Positions 35,253 to 45,535 of a stretch of DNA of 56,217 nt are shown piece after piece. The stretch is taken from positions 1 to 56,217 of the forward strand of contig NBMY01000136.1 of NCBI GenBank assembly GCA_002212985.1, given 5' to 3'. The DNA comes from Sphingobacteriales bacterium TSM_CSS (GTDB taxonomy: Bacteria > Bacteroidota > Bacteroidia > Chitinophagales > UBA2359). How positions within the stretch are numbered: the first letter of the stretch is position 1; the number at the start of each line of letters is the position of its first letter. The notes beneath the pieces are model-generated. The model was given only the letters and a program-made list of their open reading frames with translations. It did no database searches and had not been told where the DNA came from. A program made the position numbers and the translations under genes.

Positions 35253-38200
35253 TTATAGGGTACGCTTAATTTGTACTTCTTCATAACCTTCAATGATGTC
35301 GCCCAACCGAATGTCATTAAAGTTTTTGATAGAGATGCCGCATTCCATGCCGGGTATTACCTCTTTCACATCGTCTTTAAAACGTTTGAGGGATGAAATT
35401 TCGCCACTGTGAACAACTATGCCGTCGCGTATGATTCGCACTTTGGTATCGCGGTTTATTTTACCTTCGGTTACATAGCAACCGGCAACGGTTCCCACTT
35501 TGGTAATTTTAAACACATCCCGCACTTCAACGTTACAAACAAAGCGTTCTTCAACGGTGGGCTCCAACATACCTTCCATTGCCGAGCGAATTTCGTTAAT
35601 GGCGTTGTAAATGATGGAATAAAGCCGTATGTCAATATTTTCCTGATCGGCCTGCCGTCTTGCATTGGCAGTAGGCCGCACCTGAAAGCCTATCACAATG
35701 GCATCGGAAGCGCTGGCCAACAGTACATCAGATTCGGTAATAGCTCCTACGCCTTTATGAATAATGCGTATCTGTATTTCTTCGGTAGAGAGGCGTTGCA
35801 GCGAGTCGCAAAGAGCTTCAACAGAGCCGTCCACATCACCTTTCACAATGAGGTTGAGTTCCTTAAAGTTGCCCAATGCAAGGCGGCGTCCGATTTCTTC
35901 CAGTGTTATGTGCTTGCTGGTACGCTGCATTTGTTCGCGGTAAATTTGCTGTCGCTTGTAGGCAATTTCTTTGGCGTCTTGTTCAGAGTCCATTACTTTT
36001 ATTTTATCGCCTGCCTGCGGGGCGCCGTTCAAACCAAGCACTATTACGGGGGTAGAGGGCGGGGCTTCTTTTACGCGGCTGCCACGCTCGTTAAACATAG
36101 CTTTTACCTTACCAAAGTACTGCCCGGCCAGCATCATATCGCCCACGTGCAGGGTTCCGTTTTGCACCAGTATAGTAGTTACATAACCCCGCCCTTTATC
36201 GAGCGAAGCTTCAATTACCGTACCCACTGCATTGCGGTGAGGGTTGGCTTTCAGGTCGAGCATTTCGGCTTCGAACAAGATTTTTTCAAGCAGAAGGTCA
36301 ATATTCAGTCCCTTTTTAGCCGATATTTCCTGACATTGGTATTTCCCGCCCCATTCTTCCACCAACAGGTTCATTTGTGCAAGCTGTTCGCGAATTTTAT
36401 CGGGGTTGGCATCGGGCTTATCTACTTTGTTAATGGCAAAAATCATAGGAACGCCGGCTGCCTGTGCATGGCTTATAGCTTCTTTTGTTTGGGGCATTAC
36501 CTGATCATCGGCGGCAATTACTATAACGGCAATATCAGTTACTTTAGCACCTCTGGCCCGCATGGCGGTAAATGCTTCGTGACCGGGCGTATCGAGGAAG
36601 GTTATTTGTTTATTGTCGTCGGTAGTTACTTCGTAAGCGCCAATATGTTGGGTAATACCACCTACTTCGCCTGCTACTACATTGGCTGTGCGAATATAGT
36701 CGAGCAGGGAGGTTTTACCATGGTCAACGTGACCCATAATAGTTACGATAGGCGGGCGGCTTTCCAGGTCGGCGGGCAGGTCTTCGGCTGCTTCTTCTTC
36801 TTCATCTTGTTCGGTAATGCTGGCAAACTCAACATCATAGCCAAATTCCTCTGCCAGCAGTTCAATAACCTCGGCATCAAGGCGTTGGTTTATAGAAACC
36901 ACCAACCCAAGCGAAAAGCAGGTAGTAATAATGGTGGTTACCGGCACATTCATGAGTTGTGCCAATTCGTTGGCTGTAATAAACTCGGTAACTTGCAGCG
37001 TTTTGCTGTCGGTCATTTCTTCGGCTTCCCGCTTAATGGCTGCTGTTTCGCGTTTTTGTTTGCGCAATTTGGCGCGCACGTTTTTGGTGCTGGGTCCACC
37101 GGCACTGCCGCCCAACCGAGCCATGGTAGATTTTATTTTTTCCTGAATTTCTTTTTCCGATACCTCGCCGGTTTCCGGCAAGTCGGATTTCTTTACCAGT
37201 ACTTTGGATTTTGAGCGTTCGGGGCTTTCAATGCGTTCTTTTTCCTTTTTATTGCCCGCGGCATCTACTTTTTGAACCCAATCTGCACCTACTTTTTTTA
37301 CAATGCGTTTCCTCTTTCGTTTTTCAACAGACTCTTTCGATTCGGTTTTTTCATGCACTACACGCGGTTTGCTTTCCTCAGGTTTTGCACTCGATTCGAT
37401 GCTTTTCTTTTCGGGGCGATTGTTTTCTTTTTTGTCTTTTTTAATTGGCTTTTTATCGGGCCGTGTTTTGCTGTTAATTTCTTCGAGGTTAATTTTACCT
37501 ATTACCTTGGGTCCCAATAATACTATTTTGTTGGTTTCCTGATAATCAATCACCTCTTCGGGCAATTCTTTTTCGGGGGCAATTTCTTTTTGCTTAATCA
37601 ATTTTTTGCCCTTTTGCTCTCTCTCTTTTTGCTGCGGTTTGGTTTCGGGGGTAGTTACCGGTGGTTTGGTATGGTGTTTTTTGTCTTCGGTTTTTGGTTT
37701 TGTTGTTTGTTTTTCGGCAACTGGCGGCAATTCTGTAATTTCTGTTGCCTGCTTTTGCTCTTTTACCGGCTGCTCCTTTTCGGCTATTGGGTGTTTGGGC
37801 GGGGTTATTTCTATTTCGGTTTTTTGAACAGGAGGGGTTATTTTATCATCCTGATCAATCCTCTGGGTTTCCGGGAATTCTGTTTTCTCTTTTTCCGGCT
37901 CAATTTCTGCCTGTTTTTCTTCTGCGGGCAATTGAACCTGGGTTGTTTTTAGCAGAGGGGGCGGTGGGGCAGTTTCTTCGGGTGCCGGGGGTGGCAGTGT
38001 TTTTTCTTCCTCAACAGGGGCTGTTTCTTTTTCTTTTACCGGCGGGGGCAGAACCGTTTTGGATGTTTCGGTTACCTGAGTTTTCTGTTCTGTTTTTGCA
38101 ACAGGTTCTTTTACCTTGGCAGTTGTTTCTGTAACAACTGCTTCATTAGTTTTACTTAAAGGTAGTTCTGCCACCTCTTCTTTTTGCACAGGAGCAATTT

Positions 38201-38453
38201 TTTTCTCTTCCTCGGCTATTTCAATATCGCTGCGGGTGCTGCGAAGGTGAATGTGGTCGGCTCTTTCTTTAAGAACAATATCCGATTTAAAGTCGCGCAA
38301 CAGCAGTTGGCGCACTTCCTCGTTTACTTTTGAGTTGGGATTGCTGTCTATCTCAATATTTTTCTTTTTGAGATGTTCCATAATAATCTCAATCCCCACA
38401 TTAATTTCTAAGGCTAATTTTGCTAACCTATATCCCTTTGGTGCTTCAGACAT
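35253..38453 (-). CDS. infB: Translation initiation factor IF-2
   Basis: The product has 1066 residues. It guides fMet-tRNA to the 30S subunit and promotes subunit joining. A short N-terminal domain ([24 protein letters not shown]) is followed by about 400 residues of disordered, Pro/Glu/Lys/Thr-rich sequence, common but extensive in Bacteroidota. The G domain starts near residue 560 with [14 protein letters not shown] (G1), DTPGHEAF (G3) and NKVDKP (G4). Domains II to IV follow. It is the last gene of the rimP-nusA-infB set, after a 315-bp gap. Confidence 0.97.
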   Translation of the reverse strand: MSEAPKGYRLAKLALEINVGIEIIMEHLKKKNIEIDSNPNSKVNEEVRQLLLRDFKSDIVLKERADHIHLRSTRSDIEIAEEEKKIAPVQKEEVAELPLSKTNEAVVTETTAKVKEPVAKTEQKTQVTETSKTVLPPPVKEKETAPVEEEKTLPPPAPEETAPPPPLLKTTQVQLPAEEKQAEIEPEKEKTEFPETQRIDQDDKITPPVQKTEIEITPPKHPIAEKEQPVKEQKQATEITELPPVAEKQTTKPKTEDKKHHTKPPVTTPETKPQQKEREQKGKKLIKQKEIAPEKELPEEVIDYQETNKIVLLGPKVIGKINLEEINSKTRPDKKPIKKDKKENNRPEKKSIESSAKPEESKPRVVHEKTESKESVEKRKRKRIVKKVGADWVQKVDAAGNKKEKERIESPERSKSKVLVKKSDLPETGEVSEKEIQEKIKSTMARLGGSAGGPSTKNVRAKLRKQKRETAAIKREAEEMTDSKTLQVTEFITANELAQLMNVPVTTIITTCFSLGLVVSINQRLDAEVIELLAEEFGYDVEFASITEQDEEEEAAEDLPADLESRPPIVTIMGHVDHGKTSLLDYIRTANVVAGEVGGITQHIGAYEVTTDDNKQITFLDTPGHEAFTAMRARGAKVTDIAVIVIAADDQVMPQTKEAISHAQAAGVPMIFAINKVDKPDANPDKIREQLAQMNLLVEEWGGKYQCQEISAKKGLNIDLLLEKILFEAEMLDLKANPHRNAVGTVIEASLDKGRGYVTTILVQNGTLHVGDMMLAGQYFGKVKAMFNERGSRVKEAPPSTPVIVLGLNGAPQAGDKIKVMDSEQDAKEIAYKRQQIYREQMQRTSKHITLEEIGRRLALGNFKELNLIVKGDVDGSVEALCDSLQRLSTEEIQIRIIHKGVGAITESDVLLASASDAIVIGFQVRPTANARRQADQENIDIRLYSIIYNAINEIRSAMEGMLEPTVEERFVCNVEVRDVFKITKVGTVAGCYVTEGKINRDTKVRIIRDGIVVHSGEISSLKRFKDDVKEVIPGMECGISIKNFNDIRLGDIIEGYEEVQIKRTL

Positions 38454-38768
38454 GTATGTCTTTACTTCTTTTAGTTATAAATGGCATTTTCTCAATGCCT
38501 GTGTTTGTTTGTTGTTCAGGTTTTTATGTGCCGTGCCTGTAACGGAGCTATGTGTTGTGCAATTGAATGCAAGTTATCACTTTTTTACGGGTCTGTGGTA
38601 AAACAAGCGGCAGATATTATTGGGTGCTTTACCAAAAGTTGCCTTTTTGCCTGTACTACTGGTTATTTAACCACTTACAACCGTTTTTTTGCTGTTTAAA
38701 GTTCCTTTGCGGTATTATTTATTTTGAGGTTGGCAATAGTTGTTGTTTTGTTGATGGTTTAGCGGTAA
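38454..38768. other. nusA-infB intergenic region (315 bp)
   Basis: In many bacteria this space is short or holds a ylxR/rplGA-type gene. Here no frame of useful length is visible on either strand, and no clear hairpin. A partial -7 match on the minus strand (TAACTTGC) is too weak to call. Confidence 0.5.
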
Positions 38769-40019
38769 TTAATCTTCGTCGTCAAATTCAGATTTCAGAA
38801 TTCTGATAACTTCCTGTATGGTTTCTTCTTCCAGATTTGTAAGACGCACCAGATCTTCGGGACGCATATCCAGCACGCTTCGGGCGGTATCACAGCCTAT
38901 GCGCTTCAGGTCGTCAATAATCCAACCGTCAATTTCGTCAGAAAATTCATCCAGTTCAATATCATATTCTTCTTCTTCCACGTCTCGGTAAACGTCAATT
39001 TCGTAACCGGTAAGTTTGCTGGCCAATTTTATGTTGATACCGCCCTTGCCAATTGCCAGCGATACCTGATCGGGTTTAAGGTAAACCGAAGCTCTTTTAG
39101 CCGTTTCATCTACTTCAATTGACACGACTTTGGCTGGGGTAAGCGCTCTTTGAATGAACAAGCGCGTGTTGTTGGTAAAGTTAATGATATCAATATTTTC
39201 ATTGCGCAGCTCGCGCACAATGCCGTGTATTCTTGAGCCTTTCATACCTACACAGGCGCCTACGGGGTCAATGCGGTCGTCGGTAGATTCAACGGCAACT
39301 TTGGCTCTTTCGCCGGGTTCGCGGGCAATGCGTTTAACAAGAATGATGTTGTCAAAAATTTCGGGCACTTCCAGTTCCAGCAATTTTGACAGAAATCCGT
39401 TAGAGGTGCGAGATAATATAATTCGGGGTGTAGTGCTGTTGCGCATTTCCACTTTTTTTACAATTGCCCTGATAGCATCGCCCTTTTTGTATAAGTCGCC
39501 ATGAATCATTTCGCTTTTAGGCAATATCAATTCATTTTCATCATCGTCCAGCACCAACAGTTCTTTTTGCCATACCTGATATACTTCTCCCGACACTATT
39601 TCGCCAATTCGCTCGCTGTATTTACGGTACAGTTCGTCTTTTTGCAACTCGGTAATGCGCGACATGAGCGTTTGCCTTGCCGACAAAATTGCCCTGCGCC
39701 CAAAATCAAGGAGGTTAATTTGCTCATACAATTCTTCGCCTATTTCAAAGTCCTCTTCAATTTTTACGGCTTCCGAATAGGCTATTTGCTTGTTGGAGTC
39801 GGTAACTTCGCCATCCGGAACTATCTCGCGTTTACGCCAAATTTCGAGGTCGCCTTTATCGGTGTTAACAATAATGTCAAAGTTCTCGTCTGAGTTGTAT
39901 TTTTTACGGAGCAATGTGCGGAACACATCGTCCAGCACTTTCATTAAAGTTGGGCGGTCAATATTTTTCAGATCTTTAAACTCAGAAAACGAGCCAATTA
40001 ATCCGGTGTTTACAGCCAT
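38769..40019 (-). CDS. nusA: Transcription termination/antitermination factor NusA
   Basis: The product has 416 residues. The N-terminal RNA-polymerase-binding domain ends near residue 135. An S1 domain (GEVYQVWQKELLVLDDDENELILPKSE) and two KH domains (GACVGMKGSRI, IGKGGINIKLASKLTGYEIDVYRD) follow. The C-terminus is acidic, with a helix-hairpin-helix-like segment. It binds nascent RNA and modulates pausing and rho action. It lies 20 bp after rimP and is probably in one operon with it. Confidence 0.97.
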   Translation of the reverse strand: MAVNTGLIGSFSEFKDLKNIDRPTLMKVLDDVFRTLLRKKYNSDENFDIIVNTDKGDLEIWRKREIVPDGEVTDSNKQIAYSEAVKIEEDFEIGEELYEQINLLDFGRRAILSARQTLMSRITELQKDELYRKYSERIGEIVSGEVYQVWQKELLVLDDDENELILPKSEMIHGDLYKKGDAIRAIVKKVEMRNSTTPRIILSRTSNGFLSKLLELEVPEIFDNIILVKRIAREPGERAKVAVESTDDRIDPVGACVGMKGSRIHGIVRELRNENIDIINFTNNTRLFIQRALTPAKVVSIEVDETAKRASVYLKPDQVSLAIGKGGINIKLASKLTGYEIDVYRDVEEEEYDIELDEFSDEIDGWIIDDLKRIGCDTARSVLDMRPEDLVRLTNLEEETIQEVIRILKSEFDDED

Positions 40020-40039
40020 ATTTTGGTTGCTTTATGGTG

Positions 40040-40525
40040 TTAAAATACTATTTTTTCTTTTGCGGTTTTAATTTCGCTGAAAGGCAGGGTTACTGAAATT
40101 TCTTCGTCTTTTGATTTTTGTCCGGGTTTGGGTTTATTGGTTTTACCCGATTTTTTTACCATGGTTATATCGGTATCGGTTACATTCTGCAAAATGCCTT
40201 CTACGGAGGCGCCATTGTGCAGGGTTACTTCAATATGGCGGTTAATACTTTTTGCATACTGCCGCTGAAATTTGAACGGATAACCTATCCCCGGCGATGA
40301 CACTTCGAGTATGTAATTATCCGGAACAAGGTCATGCTGCTCCAATTGATGTTCGAGATAGCGGCTTAGTTGTGCGCAGGCATCTATACTTATGCCGCTG
40401 TCGCAATCTACCAAAACCTGTATTCTGGCATTTTGCCCCGATGATTTTACTTCTATCAAAAAGCAGGGGGTATTTTCAAATTTTAGGTTTACCCACTCAC
40501 TTATTTTCTCGGCTACCGGTGTCAA
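40040..40525 (-). CDS. rimP: Ribosome maturation factor RimP
   Basis: The product has 161 residues and assists 30S subunit assembly. The N-terminal domain contains CFLIEVKSSGQNARIQVLVDCDSGISIDACAQLSRYLEHQL, and the core block YILEVSSPGIGYPFKFQRQY is the RimP hallmark. The C-terminal half is a small Sm-like domain with a lysine-rich loop. The start is a TTG at 40525; the in-frame stop upstream lies only 11 codons away, with no ATG or GTG between. It precedes nusA and infB. Confidence 0.93.
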   Translation of the reverse strand: MTPVAEKISEWVNLKFENTPCFLIEVKSSGQNARIQVLVDCDSGISIDACAQLSRYLEHQLEQHDLVPDNYILEVSSPGIGYPFKFQRQYAKSINRHIEVTLHNGASVEGILQNVTDTDITMVKKSGKTNKPKPGQKSKDEEISVTLPFSEIKTAKEKIVF

Positions 40526-40558
40526 TTCCTGTTTGTTTATGTTGGCAAGTGTTGTTAC

Positions 40559-40681
40559 TTAGTTCATTTTCTGCAGTAAAAACCTTATTTCATTAAGCAG
40601 TTGGAGGGCATTGGCAAATGTCTGCATTTGTTGCAATGCGCCAAACAAACCTTTTGCACCTTGCCCGAATGTTGCTGGCAT
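40559..40681 (-). CDS. Possible 40-residue small protein upstream of rimP
   Basis: An ATG frame of 40 codons (MPATFGQGAKGLFGALQQMQ...) ends in TAA at 40559, in the same frame as rimP and 33 nt before its TTG start. It lies 43 nt downstream of a TATATTTG element. The predicted peptide is an amphipathic helix rich in Gln, Leu and Phe. It is close to the expected length of chance frames, so its coding status is uncertain. It may be a leader peptide or simply non-coding leader sequence. Confidence 0.3.
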   Translation of the reverse strand: MPATFGQGAKGLFGALQQMQTFANALQLLNEIRFLLQKMN

Positions 40682-40723
40682 ATTTTGCTCACTACTTTAC
40701 AAGGGTTTTCTCTCACACTCAGT

Positions 40724-40731
40724 CAAATATA
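40724..40731 (-). promoter_or_regulatory. Putative -7 element (TATATTTG) of the rimP-nusA-infB unit
   Basis: On the minus strand TATATTTG matches TAnnTTTG. It sits directly after the terminator of the ribosomal-protein operon and about 200 nt before rimP, so it could start a new transcript. Confidence 0.45.
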
Positions 40732-40760
40732 ACAAAAAGAGGGGACTAACCAGCCCCCTC
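40732..40760 (-). terminator. Terminator of the rplC-rplQ ribosomal operon
   Basis: On the minus strand GAGGGG (40760-40755) pairs with CCCCTC (40744-40739), with the stem extended inward by CT/AG pairs past a bulge. It is followed by TTTTTG. It lies ~113 bp beyond the rplQ stop and ends the long ribosomal operon. Confidence 0.78.
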
Positions 40761-40873
40761 CATTTGCGCTACAAAGATAGGTATAATTTTTTAGTACACA
40801 AATTTTTTTGTGCGTTTTTATTTCCCACTTGCGGGTTGCAGCCCTTGCCGCGCAGCAGCGTTGATTGCCTTGG

Positions 40874-41347
40874 TTAAGATTGGGCAGCAGCCGTTTCGGT
40901 TTTAGTTTTGCCGGTTCCGCGGCGGGTACGGCGTTTTCTGGCTTGTCCTTTCTCTTTAGCGTCTTTTTGTCCCGATTTCAGAAGGCTGTCGTTATAATCC
41001 ACCAGTTCAATAAAACACATTTCGGCATTATCACCAAGGCGGAAACCCGTTTTCAAAATTCGGGTATAACCACCGGGGCGGTTTGCTATTTTTTCGGCAA
41101 TATCACCAAAAAGCAGTTTTATTGCTTCTTTATCCTGAAGATAGCTGAACACTGTACGTCGAGAGTGAGTAGTATCGGTTTTAGCTTTTGTAAGCAGTGG
41201 CTCAACATACTTTCGCAGTGCTTTGGCTTTAGCCAGGGTGGTGCTGATACGTTTGTGTTTTATGAGCGAGGTAGCCATATTAGACAACAAAGCCTTTCTA
41301 TGTGCCGATGTTCTTCCTAAATGGTTAACTTTTTTTCCGTGTCGCAT
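40874..41347 (-). CDS. rplQ: 50S ribosomal protein L17
   Basis: The product has 157 residues, longer than the ~127 of enteric L17 because of a Lys/Arg/Thr-rich C-terminal tail that is frequent in Bacteroidota. The N-terminus, [23 protein letters not shown], is the L17 hallmark. It lies near the peptide exit of the large subunit. It is the last gene of the ribosomal operon, 63 bp after rpoA. Confidence 0.97.
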   Translation of the reverse strand: MRHGKKVNHLGRTSAHRKALLSNMATSLIKHKRISTTLAKAKALRKYVEPLLTKAKTDTTHSRRTVFSYLQDKEAIKLLFGDIAEKIANRPGGYTRILKTGFRLGDNAEMCFIELVDYNDSLLKSGQKDAKEKGQARKRRTRRGTGKTKTETAAAQS

Positions 41348-41410
41348 TGCCAGTCAAAGGTATTAAAATGATCAATTGGTTAAGTTTGTCGCTATGCAGC
41401 GTTATGAAGG

Positions 41411-42409
41411 CTATTCTTCGTCCAGTTTGTATTTCGATAAATCCATGCCGAAGGAGAGTCCTTTTTCATTAATGAGGGCTTCTATTTCCATGAGCGATTT
41501 TTTCCCGAAATTCCGGAACTTTATGAGTGCATTGGTATCATACTGCACCAATTCTGCCAGCGTGTTAATTTTGGCGGCTTTAAGGCAGTTGTAGGCACGC
41601 ACCGAAAGGTCAATATCTTCTAATGGGGTTTTAAGCAGTTTGCGCATATGTAAAATATGCTCATCCACCACATCGCCGTCAAGGTCCGAAATACTATCAA
41701 AGGTAATATGCTCGTCAGATATCAGCATCAGATGCTGAATAAGGATACGGGCCGATTCTTTAATTGCATCTTCCGGATGAATAGTGCCATCGGTTTTTAT
41801 TTCAATAATCAGCTTTTCAAAGTCGGTTTTCTGTTCAACCCGGGTATTTTCAACCGTGTACCGAACATTTCTGATGGGTGTATAGATTGAGTCAATGGGA
41901 ATTTCGCCGTGAACCAGATTATTTTTCTTGTTCTCGTCGGCGGGTATATAACCTCGGCCTTTGGTTATGGTAAGTTCAATATCTAATTTTACAGAACTTT
42001 CCATATTGCAGATTACCAAATCGGAGTTGGTAACTTTAAAAGAGGTGGTATGCTTTTCAATATCACCGGCAACCAACTGGTTTTTACCGCCTACTGACAC
42101 AAATATTTTTTCTTCCTTTGCTTCTTCATCTTTTACAATGCGTCGGAAACGAACCTGTTTCAGATTGAGAATAATTTCGGGAACATCTTCAATTACGCCG
42201 GCTATGGTAGAAAATTCATGGTCAACCCCATCAATTTTTACACAATTGATGGCATAACCTTCCAAAGAAGACAACAACACACGGCGAAGTGCATTGCCAA
42301 TAGTAGCACCGAAACCCGGTTCAAGCGGGCGAAATTCAAAAAGCCCTTCAAACTCGGTAGTTTTATGGGCATGTATTTTTTCAGGCTTTTGAAATGCGAG
42401 GAGTGCCAT
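41411..42409 (-). CDS. rpoA: DNA-directed RNA polymerase subunit alpha
   Basis: The product has 332 residues. The N-terminal assembly domain contains [26 protein letters not shown]. The C-terminal domain (about residues 250-320, [24 protein letters not shown]) is the helix-hairpin-helix part that contacts upstream DNA and activators. The order S11-S4-RpoA-L17 is the standard arrangement. It is complete, with no unusual residues noticed. Confidence 0.98.
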   Translation of the reverse strand: MALLAFQKPEKIHAHKTTEFEGLFEFRPLEPGFGATIGNALRRVLLSSLEGYAINCVKIDGVDHEFSTIAGVIEDVPEIILNLKQVRFRRIVKDEEAKEEKIFVSVGGKNQLVAGDIEKHTTSFKVTNSDLVICNMESSVKLDIELTITKGRGYIPADENKKNNLVHGEIPIDSIYTPIRNVRYTVENTRVEQKTDFEKLIIEIKTDGTIHPEDAIKESARILIQHLMLISDEHITFDSISDLDGDVVDEHILHMRKLLKTPLEDIDLSVRAYNCLKAAKINTLAELVQYDTNALIKFRNFGKKSLMEIEALINEKGLSFGMDLSKYKLDEE

Positions 42410-42514
42410 ATATAGATTAATTATTTATTTTGTATTGAAAATATAACGACCACACTTTAACAAAAAGCAGTTGCAATTTTGTCTTGCAGTTGCAAATGTG
42501 CTCCAAAAAAAGAT

Positions 42515-43117
42515 TTATTTGGAGTACAACTCTACAATTAGCTGTTCGTTAATATTCTCGGGTATTTGTTCGCGCTCCGGAACAGCAATAAAGGTACCCT
42601 CCTGTGAGCTGGGATTCCAGTCCAACCAAGGGTATTTCTTCCCGCTTCCGGCAGCAGAGAAGTTTTCCATATTTTTTGATTTGGGGCGAACAGTAATTTT
42701 ATCGCCCGGAGAAAGCCGATAAGACGGAATATTTACACTTTGACCGTTTACCATTATATGCCCGTGTGTAACCAATTGGCGGGCGCCTCTTCTGGAGGGC
42801 GACAAACCGAAGCGGTAAATTACGTTGTCTAAACGAGACTCGAGCAATTGGAGTAAAACCGCACCGGTTATGCCCTGTTTGCTGCTGGCTGTTTCAAATG
42901 TTTTTCTGAACTGCCGTTCCAACACACCGTAGGTATATTTGGCTTTTTGCTTCTCGCGCAACTGTATGGCATATTCTTTTGCTGAGCCTTTGCGTTTTTT
43001 GGCCAAACCATGTTGCCCGGGAGGATAGTTGCGTTTTTCGAATGCCTTGTCGTATCCGAAAATAGCTTCGCCGAACTTACGTGCAATTTTTGTTTCTGGA
43101 CCTCTGTACCTTGCCAT
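42515..43117 (-). CDS. rpsD: 30S ribosomal protein S4
   Basis: The product has 200 residues and is a primary 16S rRNA binder needed for early 30S assembly. The N-terminus, [17 protein letters not shown], lacks the Cys ligands of zinc-binding S4. The S4 RNA-binding domain, [32 protein letters not shown], is well conserved. It lies between S11 and rpoA, with gaps of 55 and 105 bp. Confidence 0.98.
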   Translation of the reverse strand: MARYRGPETKIARKFGEAIFGYDKAFEKRNYPPGQHGLAKKRKGSAKEYAIQLREKQKAKYTYGVLERQFRKTFETASSKQGITGAVLLQLLESRLDNVIYRFGLSPSRRGARQLVTHGHIMVNGQSVNIPSYRLSPGDKITVRPKSKNMENFSAAGSGKKYPWLDWNPSSQEGTFIAVPEREQIPENINEQLIVELYSK

Positions 43118-43172
43118 ATATAATTTAATGATATTTTAAACAAATGAACGGTAATGAAAACCGACAAACGGT

Positions 43173-43568
43173 TTACACCCTTCTTCTTTTGGGAGGGCGA
43201 CAGCCGTTGTGTGGTAAAGGAGTAACATCGCGAATAATGGTTACTTCTATGCCCGAGGTAGTAATAGACCTGATGGCAGCTTCGCGCCCCGAACCGGGTC
43301 CTTTTACAAATACTTCAACCCTTTTTAAACCGGCATCAGCAGCAGTTTTTGCTGCATCGGTTGCTGACACTTGGGCGGCATACGGTGTATTCTTTTTAGA
43401 ACCGCGAAAGCCCGACTTTCCTGCTGAAGACCAAGATATTACTTGCCCCGCCATGTTGGTAAAAGAAACCAAAATGTTGTTAAAACTGGCTTTAATAAAA
43501 GCTTTGCCATCGGCATCTACCTTTACTATTCGTTTCTTTACAATTTTCTTTTTTGTAGCCTTTGCCAT
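43173..43568 (-). CDS. rpsK: 30S ribosomal protein S11
   Basis: The product has 131 residues. It has a Lys-rich N-terminal extension ([12 protein letters not shown]), the core [22 protein letters not shown], and the C-terminal end [17 protein letters not shown], which is the family signature. It forms part of the platform of the small subunit. The 139-bp gap before it (after S13) is longer than others in the operon; nothing is recognised there. Confidence 0.98.
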   Translation of the reverse strand: MAKATKKKIVKKRIVKVDADGKAFIKASFNNILVSFTNMAGQVISWSSAGKSGFRGSKKNTPYAAQVSATDAAKTAADAGLKRVEVFVKGPGSGREAAIRSITTSGIEVTIIRDVTPLPHNGCRPPKRRRV

Positions 43569-43707
43569 ATCGCAAATTGATAAATATAACTGTTAAAATG
43601 ATTGTTAATTTTCGTCTATGCACATTTACGCCGCTGCACAAAAACGTTTGGGCAGTTTGAGATTAGATGCATTGGCATTCCTATGGCACAAAAGTCCATA
43701 AGAAATG

Positions 43708-44085
43708 TTATTTTTTTGTTGCCTTTTTCTTTCCTGCAACGGTTTTTTTCCGTCCTTTCCGGGTACGTGCATTGGTACGGGTGCGCTGCCCTCTTAATGG
43801 CAAGCCTTTTCTGTGGCGAATTCCTCGGTAGCAGCCTATATCCATTAACCGCTTAATATTCATTTGAACTTCAGAGCGCAATTCACCTTCCAACTGATAT
43901 TCGGTAATTGTTGCACGCAACCGAACAATTTCGTCGTCGTTAAGGTCTTTTACTTTTTTATTCAAAGGAATATCCGACTTCTCAAGTATCTCTTTTGACC
44001 GGCTGTTACCAATGCCATAAATATAAGTCAATGCTATTAAGCACTGCTTAAAACGGGGTAAGTCAACTCCTGCTATACGTGCCAT
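43708..44085 (-). CDS. rpsM: 30S ribosomal protein S13
   Basis: The product has 125 residues. The N-terminal [26 protein letters not shown] and the C-terminal [30 protein letters not shown] are diagnostic. It sits at the head of the small subunit and contacts tRNA and the inter-subunit bridge. It starts 3 bp after the rpmJ stop. Confidence 0.98.
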   Translation of the reverse strand: MARIAGVDLPRFKQCLIALTYIYGIGNSRSKEILEKSDIPLNKKVKDLNDDEIVRLRATITEYQLEGELRSEVQMNIKRLMDIGCYRGIRHRKGLPLRGQRTRTNARTRKGRKKTVAGKKKATKK

Positions 44086-44088
44086 ATA

Positions 44089-44205
44089 TTAACCTTGTCT
44101 TTGTTTGAACTTCGGATTTTTCTTGTTAATTACATACAAACGCCCCTTGCGCCTAACAATTTTGCAGTCGGCAGTACGTTTCTTAATGGATGTTCTCACT
44201 TTCAT
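44089..44205 (-). CDS. rpmJ: 50S ribosomal protein L36, zinc-free form
   Basis: The product has 38 residues ([20 protein letters not shown], continuing to KFKQRQG). Three of the four usual zinc ligands (two Cys and the His) are replaced, leaving only Cys14, so this is the C-minus type. It lies between infA and rpsM, as usual. Confidence 0.95.
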   Translation of the reverse strand: MKVRTSIKKRTADCKIVRRKGRLYVINKKNPKFKQRQG

Positions 44206-44241
44206 TGCTGAGATATTTTGCGTTTATGTTTAGCACCTACC

Positions 44242-44460
44242 TTATTTGTAACGGTAAGTAATTCGTCCTTTGGTTAAATCATACGGCGACATTTCAACGG
44301 CCACCTTGTCGCCCGGCAATATGCGTATATAGTGCATACGCATTTTCCCGGCAATATGGGTAATGATTTCATGTCCGTTTTCCAACCGCACCCTGAATTT
44401 TGCATTGCCCAACGATTCTACAACTACGCCGTCTTGTTTTATTAAATCCTGTTTCGCCAT
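44242..44460 (-). CDS. infA: Translation initiation factor IF-1
   Basis: The product has 72 residues from ATG 44460 ([11 protein letters not shown]), the family's normal start and length; an upstream in-frame start at 44487 would add nine residues. The S1-like OB fold shows [21 protein letters not shown] and [21 protein letters not shown]. It blocks the A site during initiation. Confidence 0.97.
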   Translation of the reverse strand: MAKQDLIKQDGVVVESLGNAKFRVRLENGHEIITHIAGKMRMHYIRILPGDKVAVEMSPYDLTKGRITYRYK

Positions 44461-44574
44461 ATTGTTATTTTGAGCCTTGAAAGACATTTATGCACAGCCA
44501 AATCCATATATAAGCCATTAGCATAATGCCTTTAGCAAAAGCGTCTGCAAAGTTCGCACTTTTCTTTGAAATTT

Positions 44575-45390
44575 TTAACTAATTGCACTCAATTCGGTGT
44601 TATTTTTTACACTTTTTTCTATCACCCCAAAATCTGATAATATATCAGCACTTTTTTTACCAATTGCAATCGTATGTTCAAAGTGTGCCGAAGGTTTTTT
44701 GTCGGCAGTAACAACAGTCCATCCGTCATTAAGATGCCGAACTTCCTTTTTTCCCATGTTTACCATAGGTTCAATTGCCAACACCAGCCCTTCCAATAGT
44801 TTTACACCCTGTCCTCTCTTGCCGTAATTGGGTACTTCGGGCGCTTCATGCAGTTGGCGTCCAACTCCGTGTCCAACCAACTCCCGCACTACCGAATAGC
44901 CGTTACTTTCTACGTGCCGCTGAATGGCAAAACTAATATCGCCCAGCCGGTTTCCTTCAAATGCCTGTTCAATTCCTTTATACAAAGATTCCTTGGTAAT
45001 GACCAAAAGCCTCTTCACCTCTTCTTTTACCTCGCCCACACAATAGGTGTAGGCTGAGTCGCCATAAAAGCCATTGGCAATGACGCCGCAATCTATAGAT
45101 ACCACGTCACCGTTTTTCAATTCATATTTACCCGGCATACCATGTACCACCTGTTCATTAACAGAAATACACAACGTATATGGAAAATTCCGATAGCCTT
45201 TAAACCCAGGTATGGCCTTATGGTCGCGAATAAACTGCTCGGCAATTCTGTCAAGTTCTATTGTCTTTATACCCGACCGAATATGCTTTGCCACTTCCGC
45301 ATGTGTATGACTTACCAGCAAGCAACTATGCCGTATGAGTTCTACCTCCTCATTGGTTTTATAGTATATTTTATGTGCGTTGGTCAACAC
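44575..45390 (-). CDS. map: Methionine aminopeptidase, type I
   Basis: The product has 271 residues. It removes the initiator Met from nascent proteins. The metal ligands are found in SIDCGVIANGFYGDSAYTY, GHGVGRQLHEAPEVPN, LAIEPM and HFEHTIAI; the catalytic His is in NEQVVHGMPG. The start codon is GTG at 45390 (or TTG at 45387); no ATG is available before the in-frame stop. It lies between secY and infA, 145 bp after secY, with a hairpin in the gap. Confidence 0.96.
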   Translation of the reverse strand: MLTNAHKIYYKTNEEVELIRHSCLLVSHTHAEVAKHIRSGIKTIELDRIAEQFIRDHKAIPGFKGYRNFPYTLCISVNEQVVHGMPGKYELKNGDVVSIDCGVIANGFYGDSAYTYCVGEVKEEVKRLLVITKESLYKGIEQAFEGNRLGDISFAIQRHVESNGYSVVRELVGHGVGRQLHEAPEVPNYGKRGQGVKLLEGLVLAIEPMVNMGKKEVRHLNDGWTVVTADKKPSAHFEHTIAIGKKSADILSDFGVIEKSVKNNTELSAIS

Positions 45391-45453
45391 TGCTTTTCCT
45401 GATTTTTAACTGGCTTTGGGTAAGTAATTAGCTTTCACAATTGCTATGCTTAA

Positions 45454-45496
45454 AATGAAAACGAAGTTTCCCTCTCTTTTCCGACAGGGAAACTTC
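45454..45496 (-). terminator. Hairpin between secY and map, possible attenuator
   Basis: An 11-bp perfect stem (GAAGTTTCCCT at 45463-45473 with 45486-45496) has a 12-nt loop. On the minus strand it is followed by GTTTTCATTTTAAG. The T tract is interrupted, so partial termination or mRNA processing is more likely than a full stop. Confidence 0.55.
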
Positions 45497-45535
45497 ATGG
45501 TAATAGTTAGAGCATGTCGCTGCTTACCGTTTTTT

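Noticed and set aside
35409..37214. 601-codon open frame on the plus strand opposite infB
   Set aside because: It is antisense to the well-conserved IF-2 coding sequence. The translation is rich in Phe, Tyr and Gly with no family resemblance, as expected from the mirror of biased codons.
40611..40877. 88-codon plus-strand frame between rimP and rplQ
   Set aside because: It runs through the operon terminator hairpin in the opposite direction and shows no protein-like pattern.
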